Source: Rhodoluna limnophila
GTDB lineage: Bacteria; Actinomycetota; Actinomycetes; Actinomycetales; Microbacteriaceae
NCBI GenBank assembly: GCA_945883505.1
Contig: CAMCXL010000004.1
Span: 78,931 to 142,930, forward strand
Length of the DNA stretch: 64,000 bases
Direction: 5' to 3'
Part shown: positions 1 through 10,688 of the stretch, piece after piece
Layout: every line of letters starts with the position of its first letter
Numbering within the stretch: position 1 is the first letter of the stretch
Notes under the pieces: generated by a model
Database searches by the model: none
What the model saw: only the letters and a program-made list of their open reading frames with translations
Told to the model about the DNA's origin: nothing
Translations under genes and position numbers: made by a program

Positions 1-1768
1 TCACCTGCCCTTCATCGGAGTGCTCCTCAAGAGAAGAAACCACGAAGCGATAATCCGGACTTGAAATAAGTAACTCAGCGTGTTTACCAAAGGCAACGAT
101 CTTGCCATCTTGCAGTAGTGCAACTCGATCGGCCAACTGCACTGTGGAGGGGCGGTGAGCAACAATTAGCGCGGTGGTTTCAGAAAGCACAGTACGAAGT
201 GCACTTTCCACCAGCGCTTCAGTATCAACATCCAGCGCCGAAAGTGGATCATCTAAAACCAAAACTGCAGGCTTTGCGGCAACCGCCCGAGCCAGCGCTA
301 AGCGCTGCCGCTGACCACCCGATAGCGATAAACCCTCTTCACCGATCTTGGTCTCAACACCATCTGGAAGATCGTAAACAAACTGAGCCTGAGCAATCTC
401 TAGAGCTTCTTTGAGATCTTGCTCGGTGGCCTCGGGTCTTCCCAATAAAACGTTTTCACGAACCGAGCTTGAAAATAAAGTGGCGTCTTCGAAGGCCATG
501 GCGATGTGGGTGCGAAGCTCAGCCCTTGTGAGAGATTTGATGTCTACGCCATCAAGCTCAATTGAACCGCCGGTTGCTTCAAATAGCCTCGTGGTAAGAG
601 CCGTCAACGTGGTCTTGCCAGAGCCGGTGACTCCGATTAGAGCCACGGATTCACCCGGATTTAGCAACAGGTTAACCCCGCTTAGAAGCGGCAAAGAGCC
701 TGGTTTTTGGTCTGGATAGCTAAAGTGAACATCCTTGAACTCAAGCTTGCCCCTGGGGTTCTTGATGGTTTGGGGATCTAATGGATCCTCAATTGAGACC
801 GGCTCATCGATTACCTCGAAGTGCCTGGAGATGGCTGTCTTGGCGTCCAGAGTAAGAGCGAGCAAAAAGCCGATTGATTCGGTTGGCCAGCGAAGCACCG
901 TTGCGGTTGCAAAAAATGCCACCAGTCCACCCACGGTAAGAGAGCCTTCGGCAACCAGAAGTATTCCGGCAAACATAGAAAGACCGAGAGCTGTTTCTGG
1001 AAGAAATAACAGGTATGCCCACATATTTGCAATCAGTCCGGCTTTTTTGAGCTCGGTGGAACGAAGATCGGTTGCTCCGGCTGCGAATTTCTGAGCAGCG
1101 AACTCGCCTCTACCAAACGCTTTCAAGACCCTGATGCCGTGAACTGATTCTTCAACCGCGGTTGCAAGGTCCCCTGCTTGATCTTGAGACTGCCTGGCTA
1201 TTTTGCCGTAGCCGGATTCAAACCTAAATCCCTTAATCCAAATCGGAATCGAAACAACAAAGAAAATGGCACCGAGTATCCAACTAAAACTAAACAGCAC
1301 CACAAGTCCGATTGCGATTGTTGCAGCGTTGGCAATTAGCAAAACCAAACCGAAGGAAAGCCAGCGCCGGATAAGACCTAGGTCTTGGGTGGCGCGAGAA
1401 AGCAATTGCCCCGAGGGCCACCGGTCGTGAAAACTAACCGGGAGATCTTGAAGTTTCTTAAAAAGACTCGTCCGCATCGAAGACTCGACTCCGGTGACCG
1501 GAGTTAGTACCAGCCAACGTCGAAGCAGAACCAGGAAGGCTTCTAGTAGACCCATTCCAAAAACTAGCGCAACTAAGAAGTAAAGATTTTCTAGGGTCCC
1601 AAGCTCGGAGAGCTCATCGATTAATTCGCGTAGAACTTGGGGAATACTAAGCGCCACCGCGTGAGCACTAATGGCGGCGATAACTCCAAGTAGCAGCCTT
1701 GGAATGGCCTTTTTGGCGTAGGGCAGAATCCTGAACAGGGTTTTTAGCGTGCCGCTTGCATTACTCAA
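1..1768 (-). CDS. ABC exporter half-transporter (membrane + ATPase domains), 3' end cut off by window edge
   Basis: Membrane-embedded ABC exporter half. The first half is hydrophobic transmembrane sequence and the second is the nucleotide-binding domain, with Walker [11 protein letters not shown] (near 615-660), signature LSGGQRQR (near 300-335), Walker [12 protein letters not shown] (near 235-270) and switch His in IVAHRPST (near 150). The Walker B aspartate is followed by Asp instead of the catalytic Glu, as in the weak ATP site of heterodimeric exporters, so a partner half is expected beyond base 1. The start is a TTG at 1768, directly after an in-frame stop. Only the last few residues should be missing. 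The substrate cannot be told from the sequence. Confidence 0.9.
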   Translation of the reverse strand, partial: MSNASGTLKTLFRILPYAKKAIPRLLLGVIAAISAHAVALSIPQVLRELIDELSELGTLENLYFLVALVFGMGLLEAFLVLLRRWLVLTPVTGVESSMRTSLFKKLQDLPVSFHDRWPSGQLLSRATQDLGLIRRWLSFGLVLLIANAATIAIGLVVLFSFSWILGAIFFVVSIPIWIKGFRFESGYGKIARQSQDQAGDLATAVEESVHGIRVLKAFGRGEFAAQKFAAGATDLRSTELKKAGLIANMWAYLLFLPETALGLSMFAGILLVAEGSLTVGGLVAFFATATVLRWPTESIGFLLALTLDAKTAISRHFEVIDEPVSIEDPLDPQTIKNPRGKLEFKDVHFSYPDQKPGSLPLLSGVNLLLNPGESVALIGVTGSGKTTLTALTTRLFEATGGSIELDGVDIKSLTRAELRTHIAMAFEDATLFSSSVRENVLLGRPEATEQDLKEALEIAQAQFVYDLPDGVETKIGEEGLSLSGGQRQRLALARAVAAKPAVLVLDDPLSALDVDTEALVESALRTVLSETTALIVAHRPSTVQLADRVALLQDGKIVAFGKHAELLISSPDYRFVVSSLEEHSDEGQV

Positions 1769-1848
1769 CTAGCTTTGGAGCCTTCCGCCAGACCGATTTG
1801 GTCAGCTTTTTAGGCTAACACGGGTTCGCTGGGCTAAAGCTTCCTCGC

Positions 1849-3495
1849 CTAGTGGAAAAAGTGCCTTTCGCCGGTGAAATACATAGTCACACCCGCAGCT
1901 TCAGCTGCAGCGATGACATCCTCGTCTCGAACCGAACCACCGGGCTGAACAACTGCCTTGACTCCTGCTCGAAGCAGAACCTCCAGACCGTCGGCGAATG
2001 GGAAGAAGGCATCGCTTGCGGCAACCGTGCCCCGTACCCTGCCGGCTGCTCTTGATACCGCCAGCTCACAAGAATCGACCCGGTTCACCTGACCCATTCC
2101 AATACCAATTGATGCACCGTCTCTGGCAAGCAAAATACCATTTGATTTCACCGAGCGAACTGCCCGCCAGGCAAATTCCAAATCCGCCCTAGTTTTCGGA
2201 TCAGCCTTGGTCCCGGTGACAAGCTTCCAGTTCTTATCGGTGAAGTTTTGGAAGCTGTCAGTTTCTTGAACCAGAAGTCCCCCCGACACTTGCTTGAGCT
2301 CCATCGCCGCCCTAGAAAAATTAGGAGGTATCTGCAAAACTCTTAGGTTTTTCTTGGTTAGTAGTAGCTGCAGAGCCTCAAAGTCATAGCCCGGCGCAAC
2401 AATTACCTCTGTGAATATGTCGGCAACCTGTCTTGCCATTTCTAAAGTGACCGGGCGGTTAGCTGCGATGACTCCGCCGTAGGCGGAGACCGCATCACAA
2501 AAGTGCGCCTTGGCGTGAGCCTCCGCAATTGGATCAATAGAGCCTTCCAAACCAATAGCAATACCGCAGGGGTTGGCGTGCTTGATGATCGCAACCGCTG
2601 GCTCATTGAAGTCGTAAGCTGCCCGGAGGGCAGCGTCGGCATCAACGTAGTTGTTGTATGACATTTCCTTGCCACCGAACTGCTTGGCTTGAGCAATTCC
2701 CAGTGAAGTTTCTAGGCCCTCAACTTTGTATAGCGCGGCTGCTTGGTGTGAGTTCTCGCCGTAGCGAAGTACCGAGGAAAGAGTTGCCTTGACATCCAGG
2801 GTTTTAGCAAAGCCGGGGTTCTTGCTGGCATCGGCATCACTTCGGCCGGCGTCTGATTTCCAGGCATCATCGAGCGAGGTTGCCATCCAGTTCGACACTG
2901 CGGTGTCGTATCTTGCTGTGTGTGAAAAAGCCAAAAGAGCTAGCTCCTTGCGCTGGGTCAAAGTGGTTCCACCCGATCCAAGTGCGGTGATGATCTCGGA
3001 GTACTTAGCTGGGTCAACCACAATGGCAACGTTGGCGTGGTTTTTGGCAGCGGCTCGAACCATGGCCGGTCCCCCGATGTCGATCTGGTCAATGGCTGTC
3101 TCGCCAGTTGCACCTTTAGTTATGGCCTCAACGAACGGATACAGGTTCACAACCACCAGCTGAAACGGCTTGACCTTTAATTGCTCAAGCTGCGACTGGT
3201 GCTGTACCAGGCGAAGATCGGCCAATAATCCGGCGTGAATTGCAGGGTGCAGGGTCTTGACCCTGCCATCTAGGGTCTCTTCAAAGCCGGTGACTTCCGC
3301 TACCTCGGTGACTTTAATTCCTGCTTCCGCAATGGTTTTAGCGGTAGAACCGGTCGAGACAATTTCAACACCGTTTTCCCCGAGTGCCCTGGCAAGCTCA
3401 ATTAATCCAGTTTTGTCTGAAACAGAAATCAGAGCGCGCTTGATGGGGACTTTGTCAAAGTGACGATAGTCGGCTGCTTGGTATTTGCTGTCCAT
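1849..3495 (-). CDS. purH: Bifunctional AICAR formyltransferase / IMP cyclohydrolase PurH
   Basis: Performs the last two steps of purine synthesis: formylation of AICAR using 10-formyl-THF, then ring closure to IMP. At 548 residues it is slightly longer than the usual ~520-530. The N-terminal MGS-like cyclohydrolase domain holds ISVSDKTG (res 23-30) and [10 protein letters not shown] (80-89). The C-terminal transformylase holds KHANPCG (305-311). It follows purN with an 11-base gap and is last in the sucC-sucD-perM-purN-purH run, the order known from mycobacteria. Cytosolic. Confidence 0.97.
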   Translation of the reverse strand: MDSKYQAADYRHFDKVPIKRALISVSDKTGLIELARALGENGVEIVSTGSTAKTIAEAGIKVTEVAEVTGFEETLDGRVKTLHPAIHAGLLADLRLVQHQSQLEQLKVKPFQLVVVNLYPFVEAITKGATGETAIDQIDIGGPAMVRAAAKNHANVAIVVDPAKYSEIITALGSGGTTLTQRKELALLAFSHTARYDTAVSNWMATSLDDAWKSDAGRSDADASKNPGFAKTLDVKATLSSVLRYGENSHQAAALYKVEGLETSLGIAQAKQFGGKEMSYNNYVDADAALRAAYDFNEPAVAIIKHANPCGIAIGLEGSIDPIAEAHAKAHFCDAVSAYGGVIAANRPVTLEMARQVADIFTEVIVAPGYDFEALQLLLTKKNLRVLQIPPNFSRAAMELKQVSGGLLVQETDSFQNFTDKNWKLVTGTKADPKTRADLEFAWRAVRSVKSNGILLARDGASIGIGMGQVNRVDSCELAVSRAAGRVRGTVAASDAFFPFADGLEVLLRAGVKAVVQPGGSVRDEDVIAAAEAAGVTMYFTGERHFFH

Positions 3496-3506
3496 GGTTT
3501 GGTGCT

Positions 3507-4091
3507 CTAAATCTTTGCCAAGTCGATACGCTTTTCCGCAACCCCGATGATCGTGTCGATAAGAAGTTCACGCTCGTGAACTTTGATTCGCTCGTGCAGA
3601 GTTGGGACATCATCACCGGGCATTACTTGAACTTTGCGTTGGAGAATAATCGGCCCGGTGTCAACGCCGGCGTCAACAACATGGATGGTTGCTCCGGTCT
3701 CACTGACTCCGGCTGCCAGGGTGTCACGCACAGCGTTCGCTCCGGGGAAAAGTGGAAGTAAAGATGCGTGAATATTAATTAGGTTTGGGCTAAAGCGATT
3801 CACAAAAGCTGGAGGCAATATCTTCATGAATCCGGCTAGAGCAACAAGGTCTGGGTTGAAGTGCTCAACTGTTTCTTGTAGTTTCTTTGCCCAACTTTCA
3901 CGGTCGGGAAACCTACTTCTTTCAACAACAAAAGTTGGCACACCGTACAAATCGGCATGAGCTAAACCGAGAGCTGGTCCATCTGAACCAACCGCGAGAA
4001 TTCTTACCGGAACCAGGGGGCTCTCGGTGGCTTTCAGAAGCGCCAAAAGGTTTGAGCCGGTACCAGAGATTAGAACTACGACCGACAGCAT
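3507..4091 (-). CDS. purN: Phosphoribosylglycinamide formyltransferase PurN
   Basis: Transfers a formyl group from 10-formyl-THF to GAR, the third step of purine synthesis. The catalytic triad of the family is visible: Asn106 and His108 in INIHASLLP, and Asp144 in GVDTGPI. The phosphate-binding GTGSNL lies at residues 10-15. Length (194 aa) is typical. Only four bases separate it from the upstream PerM-like gene and 11 from purH, so it is almost surely co-transcribed with them. Confidence 0.97.
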   Translation of the reverse strand: MLSVVVLISGTGSNLLALLKATESPLVPVRILAVGSDGPALGLAHADLYGVPTFVVERSRFPDRESWAKKLQETVEHFNPDLVALAGFMKILPPAFVNRFSPNLINIHASLLPLFPGANAVRDTLAAGVSETGATIHVVDAGVDTGPIILQRKVQVMPGDDVPTLHERIKVHERELLIDTIIGVAEKRIDLAKI

Positions 4092-4095
4092 GGAT

Positions 4096-5355
4096 TTAGC
4101 TTAGCGTTTTGGGTTTTTTGATGGCGTTCTCAGTCGGCCTTGCGCTATAGAAGGCGGCTAGGGTCGCAACAACGAACACCTCGACAAAGCTCACCAGCAT
4201 CAAGATCAAAGGATTCACTCCAACCTCCGAAAGCCTTCCGGGTCCTGCCCCACCGGAGGCAAGGAGTGCGAGAAATCCAAGCTGCAGGGAGGTCACCAGG
4301 GCAATCGATAGACCCAGCGAAATGGCTGCACTCCAGGCTGTTGCGAACTCAAATCTGATCTCATCGGCTGACCTTCTGATCATTAGGGTCGCTATAAAAG
4401 CCGCCAGCAAAACAACCACAATCGCAATCATTCCAAAATCGAGCTTTCCAACCGGCAGTGCTCCGAGAATAGGCACCGCAGGAAGCGGTCCCACCTGAGA
4501 TCCCAAAGGGGAAATTAGCGAGCCTGAGCCAATTGAAAAACCGACACCGGTGAACCAAGCAGCACCATAAATAATCAGATTGGGCAAAATAGCTAACTGC
4601 CCCGCGGTCAAAACAATTGCTCCCAACACACTGACCTGAACGCTTTCATAGAGTCTTGTGATGTCAATCCAGTTGAGTCCAATCAGCACAGCGATTGTGA
4701 AGGAAGAGACCATAAGTAGCATGGCGGTGATTGCGGTGCCAGCCCGGAGGGCTGGGCTAATTAGAGACCTGATGCTCCAGTGCATCTTTAGTCTTAGATC
4801 ATTAAGAGCTCTTCTGATGCGGTCGCGCTCCGGGGCCTGATCCAAAACGTCTCCATCAAATAAAATATCCGGTCTTCCAAAAACCGAACCCAGAAACTGA
4901 AAGAGAAAAAACAACAAGGTTGGGAAGATCACTCCCTGCCAGGTGACCGGGTAAACCGCCTCATCGAAAGCTAGCGTGCTAATTGCAAGCGATGCAGCAC
5001 CAAAAACCAATACCCCACCTAGCCAACCTGGCCAGAGCGAAGTCGCCACCAGGAATCTTTTTCCGGCGTTGTAGTAAAGTCTTGCGAACCAAATTGTCAT
5101 TCCCAAAGGAATAAGTGAAACAACGAAAGTTGGAACCTCAACCCCTAGGATTTCACCGGCGGGAACCACGAGCCTGGTTCCGTGAGAAAGCAGCCAGAAA
5201 TCCGAGGCTGCCCTAAAGGCTACGGTCCAGTTAACGTTTGGGTCGTTCTCGATTATCCAGACGATCGTGAGCGGAACCAGCAATACAGCTAAGCCAATGC
5301 CAATTAATATCGTGGCGTCAAAAACCGCTATAAAAAAGGCTTGTCTTCTGTTCAC
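4096..5355 (-). CDS. PerM-like multi-pass membrane protein (DUF6350 family)
   Basis: A 419-residue, strongly hydrophobic protein with about eight to ten predicted membrane segments and a short polar stretch near residues 175-195. I assign it to the DUF6350/PerM family mainly from its place between sucD and purN, which matches M. tuberculosis Rv0955 (perM), a protein linked to cell division and persistence, and from its general build. No catalytic motif is visible. It starts 18 bases after the sucD stop and ends four bases before purN. Role here: membrane protein possibly assisting division; inferred. Confidence 0.75.
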   Translation of the reverse strand: MNRRQAFFIAVFDATILIGIGLAVLLVPLTIVWIIENDPNVNWTVAFRAASDFWLLSHGTRLVVPAGEILGVEVPTFVVSLIPLGMTIWFARLYYNAGKRFLVATSLWPGWLGGVLVFGAASLAISTLAFDEAVYPVTWQGVIFPTLLFFLFQFLGSVFGRPDILFDGDVLDQAPERDRIRRALNDLRLKMHWSIRSLISPALRAGTAITAMLLMVSSFTIAVLIGLNWIDITRLYESVQVSVLGAIVLTAGQLAILPNLIIYGAAWFTGVGFSIGSGSLISPLGSQVGPLPAVPILGALPVGKLDFGMIAIVVVLLAAFIATLMIRRSADEIRFEFATAWSAAISLGLSIALVTSLQLGFLALLASGGAGPGRLSEVGVNPLILMLVSFVEVFVVATLAAFYSARPTENAIKKPKTLS

Positions 5356-5373
5356 AGCTCAATCTGCCTTGTT

Positions 5374-6261
5374 TTAGAGAGAACCAATGACCTCGCGCAT
5401 GAGTGCCGCGGTTTCGCTCGGGGTCTTGCCAACCTTGACTCCAACGGCTTCGAAGGCTTCTTTTTTAGCCTGAGCGGTTCCAGCAGAACCAGACACGATA
5501 GCTCCGGCATGACCCATGGTCTTACCCTCGGGAGCAGTGAATCCTGCGACGTAGGCAACCACTGGCTTTGTGACGTTATCTTTGATGTAGGCGGCGGCTT
5601 TTTCTTCCGAGTCGCCACCGATTTCACCAATCAAAACAATTGCCTTGGTCTCGGCATCTTCCTGAAATGCCTTGAGTGCATCGATGTGGGTGGTTCCAAT
5701 CACCGGATCGCCACCGATACCAATTGCTGTAGACATTCCGATATCTCTTAGCTCGAACATCATCTGGTAGGTGAGCGTTCCAGATTTTGAAACCAGTCCG
5801 ATTGGACCGGGGCCCGTTATATCACTGGGTGTAATACCGGCGTTTGATTTTCCCGGGCTGATTATGCCAGGGCAATTAGGTCCGATGATGCGGGTTTTTA
5901 GACCCTTAGAAACGTTGTAAGCCCACGCCTCCGCTGAGTCGTGAACTGGAATGCCTTCGGTGATTGCAACTGCAAGTTTGATTTCGGCATCGATTGCCTC
6001 AATCATTGCGGCCTTGGCAAAGGCGGGTGGAACAAAAATAACGGTGACGTTGGCGCCGGTTTCTTTCATCGCATCGGCCACCGTTCCAAAAACCGGAAGA
6101 GTCTTACCGTCGACCTCAACTGATTCGCCGGCCTTTTTTGGATTTACTCCACCCACGATATTTGAGCCACCCTTAAGCATTCTTTGGGTGTGCTTCATGC
6201 CTTCGGACCCAGTCATACCCTGGACGATGATTTTTGAATTCTGGTCTAGAAAAATTGCCAT
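5374..6261 (-). CDS. sucD: Succinyl-CoA synthetase alpha subunit SucD
   Basis: Alpha subunit of succinate-CoA ligase (TCA cycle). It binds CoA and carries the phosphohistidine. The N-terminal Rossmann CoA-binding domain includes [11 protein letters not shown] (res 11-21). The C-terminal ligase domain carries [14 protein letters not shown], holding the phosphorylated His. Length (295 aa) is normal. It follows sucC by 11 bases, so the two subunits are made together. Confidence 0.98.
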   Translation of the reverse strand: MAIFLDQNSKIIVQGMTGSEGMKHTQRMLKGGSNIVGGVNPKKAGESVEVDGKTLPVFGTVADAMKETGANVTVIFVPPAFAKAAMIEAIDAEIKLAVAITEGIPVHDSAEAWAYNVSKGLKTRIIGPNCPGIISPGKSNAGITPSDITGPGPIGLVSKSGTLTYQMMFELRDIGMSTAIGIGGDPVIGTTHIDALKAFQEDAETKAIVLIGEIGGDSEEKAAAYIKDNVTKPVVAYVAGFTAPEGKTMGHAGAIVSGSAGTAQAKKEAFEAVGVKVGKTPSETAALMREVIGSL

Positions 6262-6272
6262 CTGATGCTTCC

Positions 6273-7430
6273 CTACTTGCTTGCTAGCTCGGCGGCCTTG
6301 TCGGCAGCCAAGTCCATGGTCTCAACAACTGTTACAAGCGGGTGGTTGGCATCCGCCAAGATCTTGCGTCCCTCAACTACGTTGTTGCCATCGAGGCGAA
6401 CAACCAGTGGCTTAGAAGCCGAAGAACCTAGTTTTTCTAGGGCTCCAACGATTCCGTTGGCAACCGCGTCGCAGGCGGTGATTCCGCCAAAGACGTTCAC
6501 AAAAACGGACTTAACCTGAGGGTCGTTCAAGATAACGTCAAGACCGGCGGCCATAACCTCGGCCGAGGCTCCACCTCCGATGTCTAGGAAGTTAGCTGGC
6601 TTAACACCACCGTGACGCTCGCCCGCGTAGGCAACCACGTCCAGCGTCGACATAACAAGACCAGCACCATTTCCAATGATTCCAACTTCGCCGTCTAATT
6701 TGACGTAGTTCAAGTCCATGGCTTTGGCCTTGGCCTCTAGTGGGTCGAGGGCATCTCTTTCCATGTCATCGCGCTCGTGACGGAACTCGGCGTTGTCATC
6801 CAAGGAAACTTTGCCATCAAGAGCCAAGATCTGACCATCCTCGGTTAGCACCAGTGGGTTTACCTCAACTAATGTGGTGTCTTCTTTTTTGAACACTTCG
6901 TAGAGTTTGACAAAAATGGGTGCCACCTTGGCAGCTAGTTCGCCGTCAAAGCCTCCGGCTTTGGCAATTTCTAATGCCTTTGCTAGATCAATTCCCTTGA
7001 CTGCGTCGATGGCAATCTTGGCGAGCGCCTCTGGGCGCTCTTCGGCTAACTGCTCAATTTCCATTCCACCTTCGACTGAGCAAAGGGACAGAAAAGTTCG
7101 GTTTGATCTATCAAGCAGAACGGAGAAGTAAAACTCCTTTGCAATCTTCGCGCCCTCTGCAATCATCACGCGCTTAACAACGTGACCTTTAATATCGAGT
7201 CCTAGAATCTTTTCGGCTGCGGCCTTGGCTTCTTCCGGCGAGTGGGCAACCTTGACGCCTCCGGCCTTGCCTCGTCCTCCCACTTTGACCTGGGCCTTAA
7301 CAACAACTGTTCCGCCAATCTTGGCGGCTGCTTTCTCGGCTTGTTCGGGAGTGTCGGCGATTAGTCCCTGCAGGACTGGAACCTGGTATTTTTCGAAAAG
7401 ATCGCGTGCTTGATACTCAAATAAATCCAA
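6273..7430 (-). CDS. sucC: Succinyl-CoA synthetase beta subunit SucC
   Basis: Beta subunit of succinate-CoA ligase, with an N-terminal ATP-grasp domain (res 1-240) and a C-terminal CoA-ligase domain. The N-terminus [15 protein letters not shown] is the family standard and fixes the start at a TTG codon (7430), with no strong Shine-Dalgarno in front. VEVNPLVL (metal/nucleotide site) and GNGAGLVM with FVNVFGGIT (C-terminal domain) are visible. First gene of the sucC-sucD-perM-purN-purH run; 55 bases separate it from the pcrA stop upstream. Confidence 0.98.
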   Translation of the reverse strand: MDLFEYQARDLFEKYQVPVLQGLIADTPEQAEKAAAKIGGTVVVKAQVKVGGRGKAGGVKVAHSPEEAKAAAEKILGLDIKGHVVKRVMIAEGAKIAKEFYFSVLLDRSNRTFLSLCSVEGGMEIEQLAEERPEALAKIAIDAVKGIDLAKALEIAKAGGFDGELAAKVAPIFVKLYEVFKKEDTTLVEVNPLVLTEDGQILALDGKVSLDDNAEFRHERDDMERDALDPLEAKAKAMDLNYVKLDGEVGIIGNGAGLVMSTLDVVAYAGERHGGVKPANFLDIGGGASAEVMAAGLDVILNDPQVKSVFVNVFGGITACDAVANGIVGALEKLGSSASKPLVVRLDGNNVVEGRKILADANHPLVTVVETMDLAADKAAELASK

Positions 7431-7485
7431 CTGTTAACCCGTTTCAGAAATAGAGCGATTGGCCGAGGGCCCTTAAGAGCTAAGT

Positions 7486-9756
7486 TTAGAGCTTTTCGAT
7501 GGGGGCTATTTTTACCACCAGCGATTTGGTTGCCCCGGTATCGAAGCTGACCTCCGCTACCTGCTTGGGGCCCTCACCTCTTGTTGAAGAAACTGTTCCA
7601 ACACCGTAATCAGAGTGTTGGATGCGGTCGCCAACTGCCAGCTGTAGTGAGCTGTTGTCTCTTACCTCTCTTATGGCACCGGCTATTTCGGTCTTGGGCT
7701 TCAAAGAAGGAGTCGGGGTGGAAGATCCCATGCCCCTGAAGCCCCCGGTAATAAAGCCACTCGAGGCCCGCTCGGCACCCTCGGTTTTTAGAATCTCCGG
7801 TGGAATATCGCCTAAGAAGCTGGAGGGCAAAAAGGCCGTGGTTGAGCCAAAGAGTGTTCGCTGCAACGCCGAGGTTAAATACAGTCTTCCGCGGGCTCTG
7901 GTCATACCTACATATAAAAGCCTTCGCTCCTCGGCAACTCCGCCTGGTTCATCGAAGCTTCGAATATGCGGCAAGGTCCCTTGCTCCAGACCCACCAAAA
8001 ACACCACATCGTATTCCAAACCCTTGGCGGTATGTAGGGTCATCAAAGAAACATTTCCTGAGTCATCGTCAATCTCGTCGGCGGCTGCAGCCAATGTGAT
8101 ATCAGCCAGGTACTCAGCGATTGTGGCATCTGGGTTTTGCCTCTGGTATTCAAAGACCTGACCAATCAGCGCATCCAAGTTATCTACCCGAGCTTCATCC
8201 TGCGGGTCACGGCTATCTTCAAGGGCGCCTCGGTAGCCAGAGAGATTTAGCGCCGCCGATAGCACCTCGGCAATTTTTGACTCCACGGTCATGGCGTCTA
8301 AATCATTTAGCAACTTAGAAAAAGAGGTAAGCGAATTAGTAAGCTTTGGACCCAGTGCCAAGGTGTCGGTTTTTCCAAGGGCCTGCCTAAAAGAAATTTC
8401 TTCTTTCCTTGCAAGCTCGGCGATTTTGAGTTCAGTTTTTTCACCTATGCCACGAGAAGGCTCATTTAAAATGCGTCTGACTGCCTCATCGTCTCTCGGG
8501 TTTGCAATCGATGTGAGGTACGCAAGCGCGTCCTTGATTTCCTTGCGCTCGTAGAACTTTAGCCCTCCGATTACCTGGTACGGAATTCTCTGGCTTTTGA
8601 GTTCAGCTTCCAGAGAAGGCGAGAGGGCGTTGGTTCGATACAAGATCGCTATGTCCCGATACGCCACCGACAAATCGTGCAGCTCTGCAATCTGGTCAAC
8701 CACATAGGCCGCCTCGGCCCGCTCGTCGAGCCCGGTGAAGGAAATGATCTTCTCGCCATCGCCCGAGTCAGTCCAGAGGTTTTTCTCCGGTCGGTCAAAG
8801 TTTTTGGAGATGACGGCATTGGCTGCCGACAAGATGTTTTGGGTCGAGCGATAGTTTTGCTCCAGCAATATCGTCTCTGAGCCTGGGAAATCCTTGGCGA
8901 ACTCGGCGATATTTCTCATGTCCGCGCCTCGAAAGGCATAGATCGACTGGTCGGAGTCACCAACCACCGTTATGGCCGAGGGGCCAGCAAGCTCTCCGGT
9001 ATTGGCATCTGGTTCGTTATGCGCATCGGCTATTGGTTTGGTGAGCTCTCTAATCAGCGAATACTGGGCGTGGTTGGTGTCCTGGTACTCATCGACCAGG
9101 ATGTGGCGAAATCTCTTTTGATACTGGGCCGCAATGTTTGGAAAAGAGCGGAACAGATAAACCGTCTCGGCAATCAAATCGTCAAAGTCAAAGGCGTTGT
9201 TTTTCCGAAGCTCATTGGCATAACGGGTAAAGATATCTGCAATGGCGCGATCTTTTGGATTTGTGGAGTCAATCATTGAGTAGAAATCCTGCGAATCTTT
9301 AAGTTCGTTCTTGGCGTTTGAAATACGGGCGGCCACACTCTGCGGTTTGAGTCCTTCGATATCGCTACCGGATTCACGAATCAAGCGTTTGATTAGGGCT
9401 CTGGTGTCACCGGTGTCGTAAACGGTGAAGTTTTTGTCATGTCCAAGAAGCTCTGCTTCGCGGCGCAATATTTGCAGACAGGCCGAGTGAAAAGTCTTAA
9501 TCCACATCCCATCGGCCACATTTCCAAGTAGCGCATGAACGCGATCTCGCATTTCACTGGCAGCTTTATTTGTGAAGGTGATTGCAAGAATCTGCGAAGG
9601 CCAAGCTTCTTTCTTGTGGAGCAGGTGTGCGATGCGATGGGTTAAGACTTTTGTCTTTCCAGAGCCGGCACCGGCAACAATTAAAAGCCCTGGACCGCGG
9701 TGAGTCACCGCGGCAACTTGCTGCGGGTTTAGTCCTTCAAGAAGATTCTGGTTCAT
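7486..9756 (-). CDS. pcrA: ATP-dependent DNA helicase PcrA/UvrD1 (superfamily 1)
   Basis: 3'-5' SF1A helicase of nucleotide excision repair and replication restart. Motif I GAGSGKTKVL (res ~29-38), motif II DEYQDTNHAQY, motif III VGDSDQSIYAFRGA, motif IV QNYRST, motif V LMTLHTAKGLEYD and motif VI VGMTRAR are all present. The C-terminal tail ends in a Tudor-like fold (IQHSDYGVGTV...), which in PcrA/UvrD1 binds RNA polymerase. At 756 residues it is the usual actinobacterial length. It lies just upstream of sucC, as uvrD1 does in mycobacteria. Confidence 0.97.
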   Translation of the reverse strand: MNQNLLEGLNPQQVAAVTHRGPGLLIVAGAGSGKTKVLTHRIAHLLHKKEAWPSQILAITFTNKAASEMRDRVHALLGNVADGMWIKTFHSACLQILRREAELLGHDKNFTVYDTGDTRALIKRLIRESGSDIEGLKPQSVAARISNAKNELKDSQDFYSMIDSTNPKDRAIADIFTRYANELRKNNAFDFDDLIAETVYLFRSFPNIAAQYQKRFRHILVDEYQDTNHAQYSLIRELTKPIADAHNEPDANTGELAGPSAITVVGDSDQSIYAFRGADMRNIAEFAKDFPGSETILLEQNYRSTQNILSAANAVISKNFDRPEKNLWTDSGDGEKIISFTGLDERAEAAYVVDQIAELHDLSVAYRDIAILYRTNALSPSLEAELKSQRIPYQVIGGLKFYERKEIKDALAYLTSIANPRDDEAVRRILNEPSRGIGEKTELKIAELARKEEISFRQALGKTDTLALGPKLTNSLTSFSKLLNDLDAMTVESKIAEVLSAALNLSGYRGALEDSRDPQDEARVDNLDALIGQVFEYQRQNPDATIAEYLADITLAAAADEIDDDSGNVSLMTLHTAKGLEYDVVFLVGLEQGTLPHIRSFDEPGGVAEERRLLYVGMTRARGRLYLTSALQRTLFGSTTAFLPSSFLGDIPPEILKTEGAERASSGFITGGFRGMGSSTPTPSLKPKTEIAGAIREVRDNSSLQLAVGDRIQHSDYGVGTVSSTRGEGPKQVAEVSFDTGATKSLVVKIAPIEKL

Positions 9757-9769
9757 AACTTGCTAAAGC

Positions 9770-10684
9770 CTAGGCGGTGCCATCGACAATGCTTCGCAGC
9801 AAATCCGGCTGATCAACAAAGATTCCATCAAGACCAGAAGCTGCTACCTTCGCAAAATATTCATCGACGCTTTCGGAGGCGTCCTCGGCTTTTAGGGTCC
9901 AGCCGTATATCTCAATGCCCAGTTCATGGGCAAGCGCAATGGAACCATTCGGTATGGTGTTGGTTCCAGTTTCGTCTAGATCAAGTAGCAGCGGAAGATC
10001 CAGGCTAACTCCATCAAAGTCGCCGGCAATCTTCTCGAGGTAGGACTTTGTCAATTTGGTCTCGTTGTCTGGAAGTCTCACCTGTTCGGTCAAGAAGACA
10101 TACCTCTTATCTGCTCCGCAGGCTTTTTGCAGAAGCTGCATCATCTCGTAATCGAAGCTCTCGAGCACGAGCTTGATACCGCGGGCTTTCCAGCTGGATT
10201 CAGCAAGTTTCCGGGCCAGGATCCCTGCGATATCCATACCCTTTCTAGTGAAGTGCATGCCGTGCTTGACCTCAATAACGAGGGTCTTTCCATCCATGAA
10301 GGGTGCCGCTAGCAGTTGATCTATGGTGGGAATCTTGAACTGGCCGTCAAATTTTGCACTCCCAGGCCGAAGATCTGGAAGCCGCTCTCTGGCCCTGATT
10401 GAATCAAGCTCGGCGTAGTCAAAGTCCTCGCTGAAAAACCCATTTTCGGTAATTCCATCGGAATAGCCGGCTCTTTCACGATCGGCAAACTCTGGGTGCT
10501 GCTCGATGTCGGTAGTGCCATTTAGCCAGTTCTCGTGCCGAAGGATTAGTTCGCCGTCCCTAGTTGGAACTAGGTCACACTCCACACCGTCAGCTCCTTG
10601 CAAGATGGCAAGCTCAAAAGCTTCCAGGGTATTTTCTGGTCGGTAGCCGCAGGCTCCGCGATGACCTAGAACTAGGGGCGCCAC
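9770..10684 (-). CDS. Glycerophosphodiester phosphodiesterase (GDPD family)
   Basis: Hydrolyses glycerophosphodiesters to glycerol-3-phosphate and an alcohol. The N-terminus VLGHRGACGYRPENTLEAF holds the catalytic His/Arg and metal-binding residues of the family. GVECDLVPTRDGELILRHE supplies the acidic metal ligands and the second His. FVDQPD near the C-terminus is also typical. No signal peptide is visible, so a cytosolic enzyme is likely. The GTG start lies four bases after the guaA stop, pointing to co-transcription. Confidence 0.93.
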   Translation of the reverse strand: MAPLVLGHRGACGYRPENTLEAFELAILQGADGVECDLVPTRDGELILRHENWLNGTTDIEQHPEFADRERAGYSDGITENGFFSEDFDYAELDSIRARERLPDLRPGSAKFDGQFKIPTIDQLLAAPFMDGKTLVIEVKHGMHFTRKGMDIAGILARKLAESSWKARGIKLVLESFDYEMMQLLQKACGADKRYVFLTEQVRLPDNETKLTKSYLEKIAGDFDGVSLDLPLLLDLDETGTNTIPNGSIALAHELGIEIYGWTLKAEDASESVDEYFAKVAASGLDGIFVDQPDLLRSIVDGTA

Positions 10685-10688
10685 GACG

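Noticed and set aside
7622..8161. 179-residue plus-strand ORF
   Set aside because: Lies wholly antisense inside pcrA, whose helicase motifs are intact.
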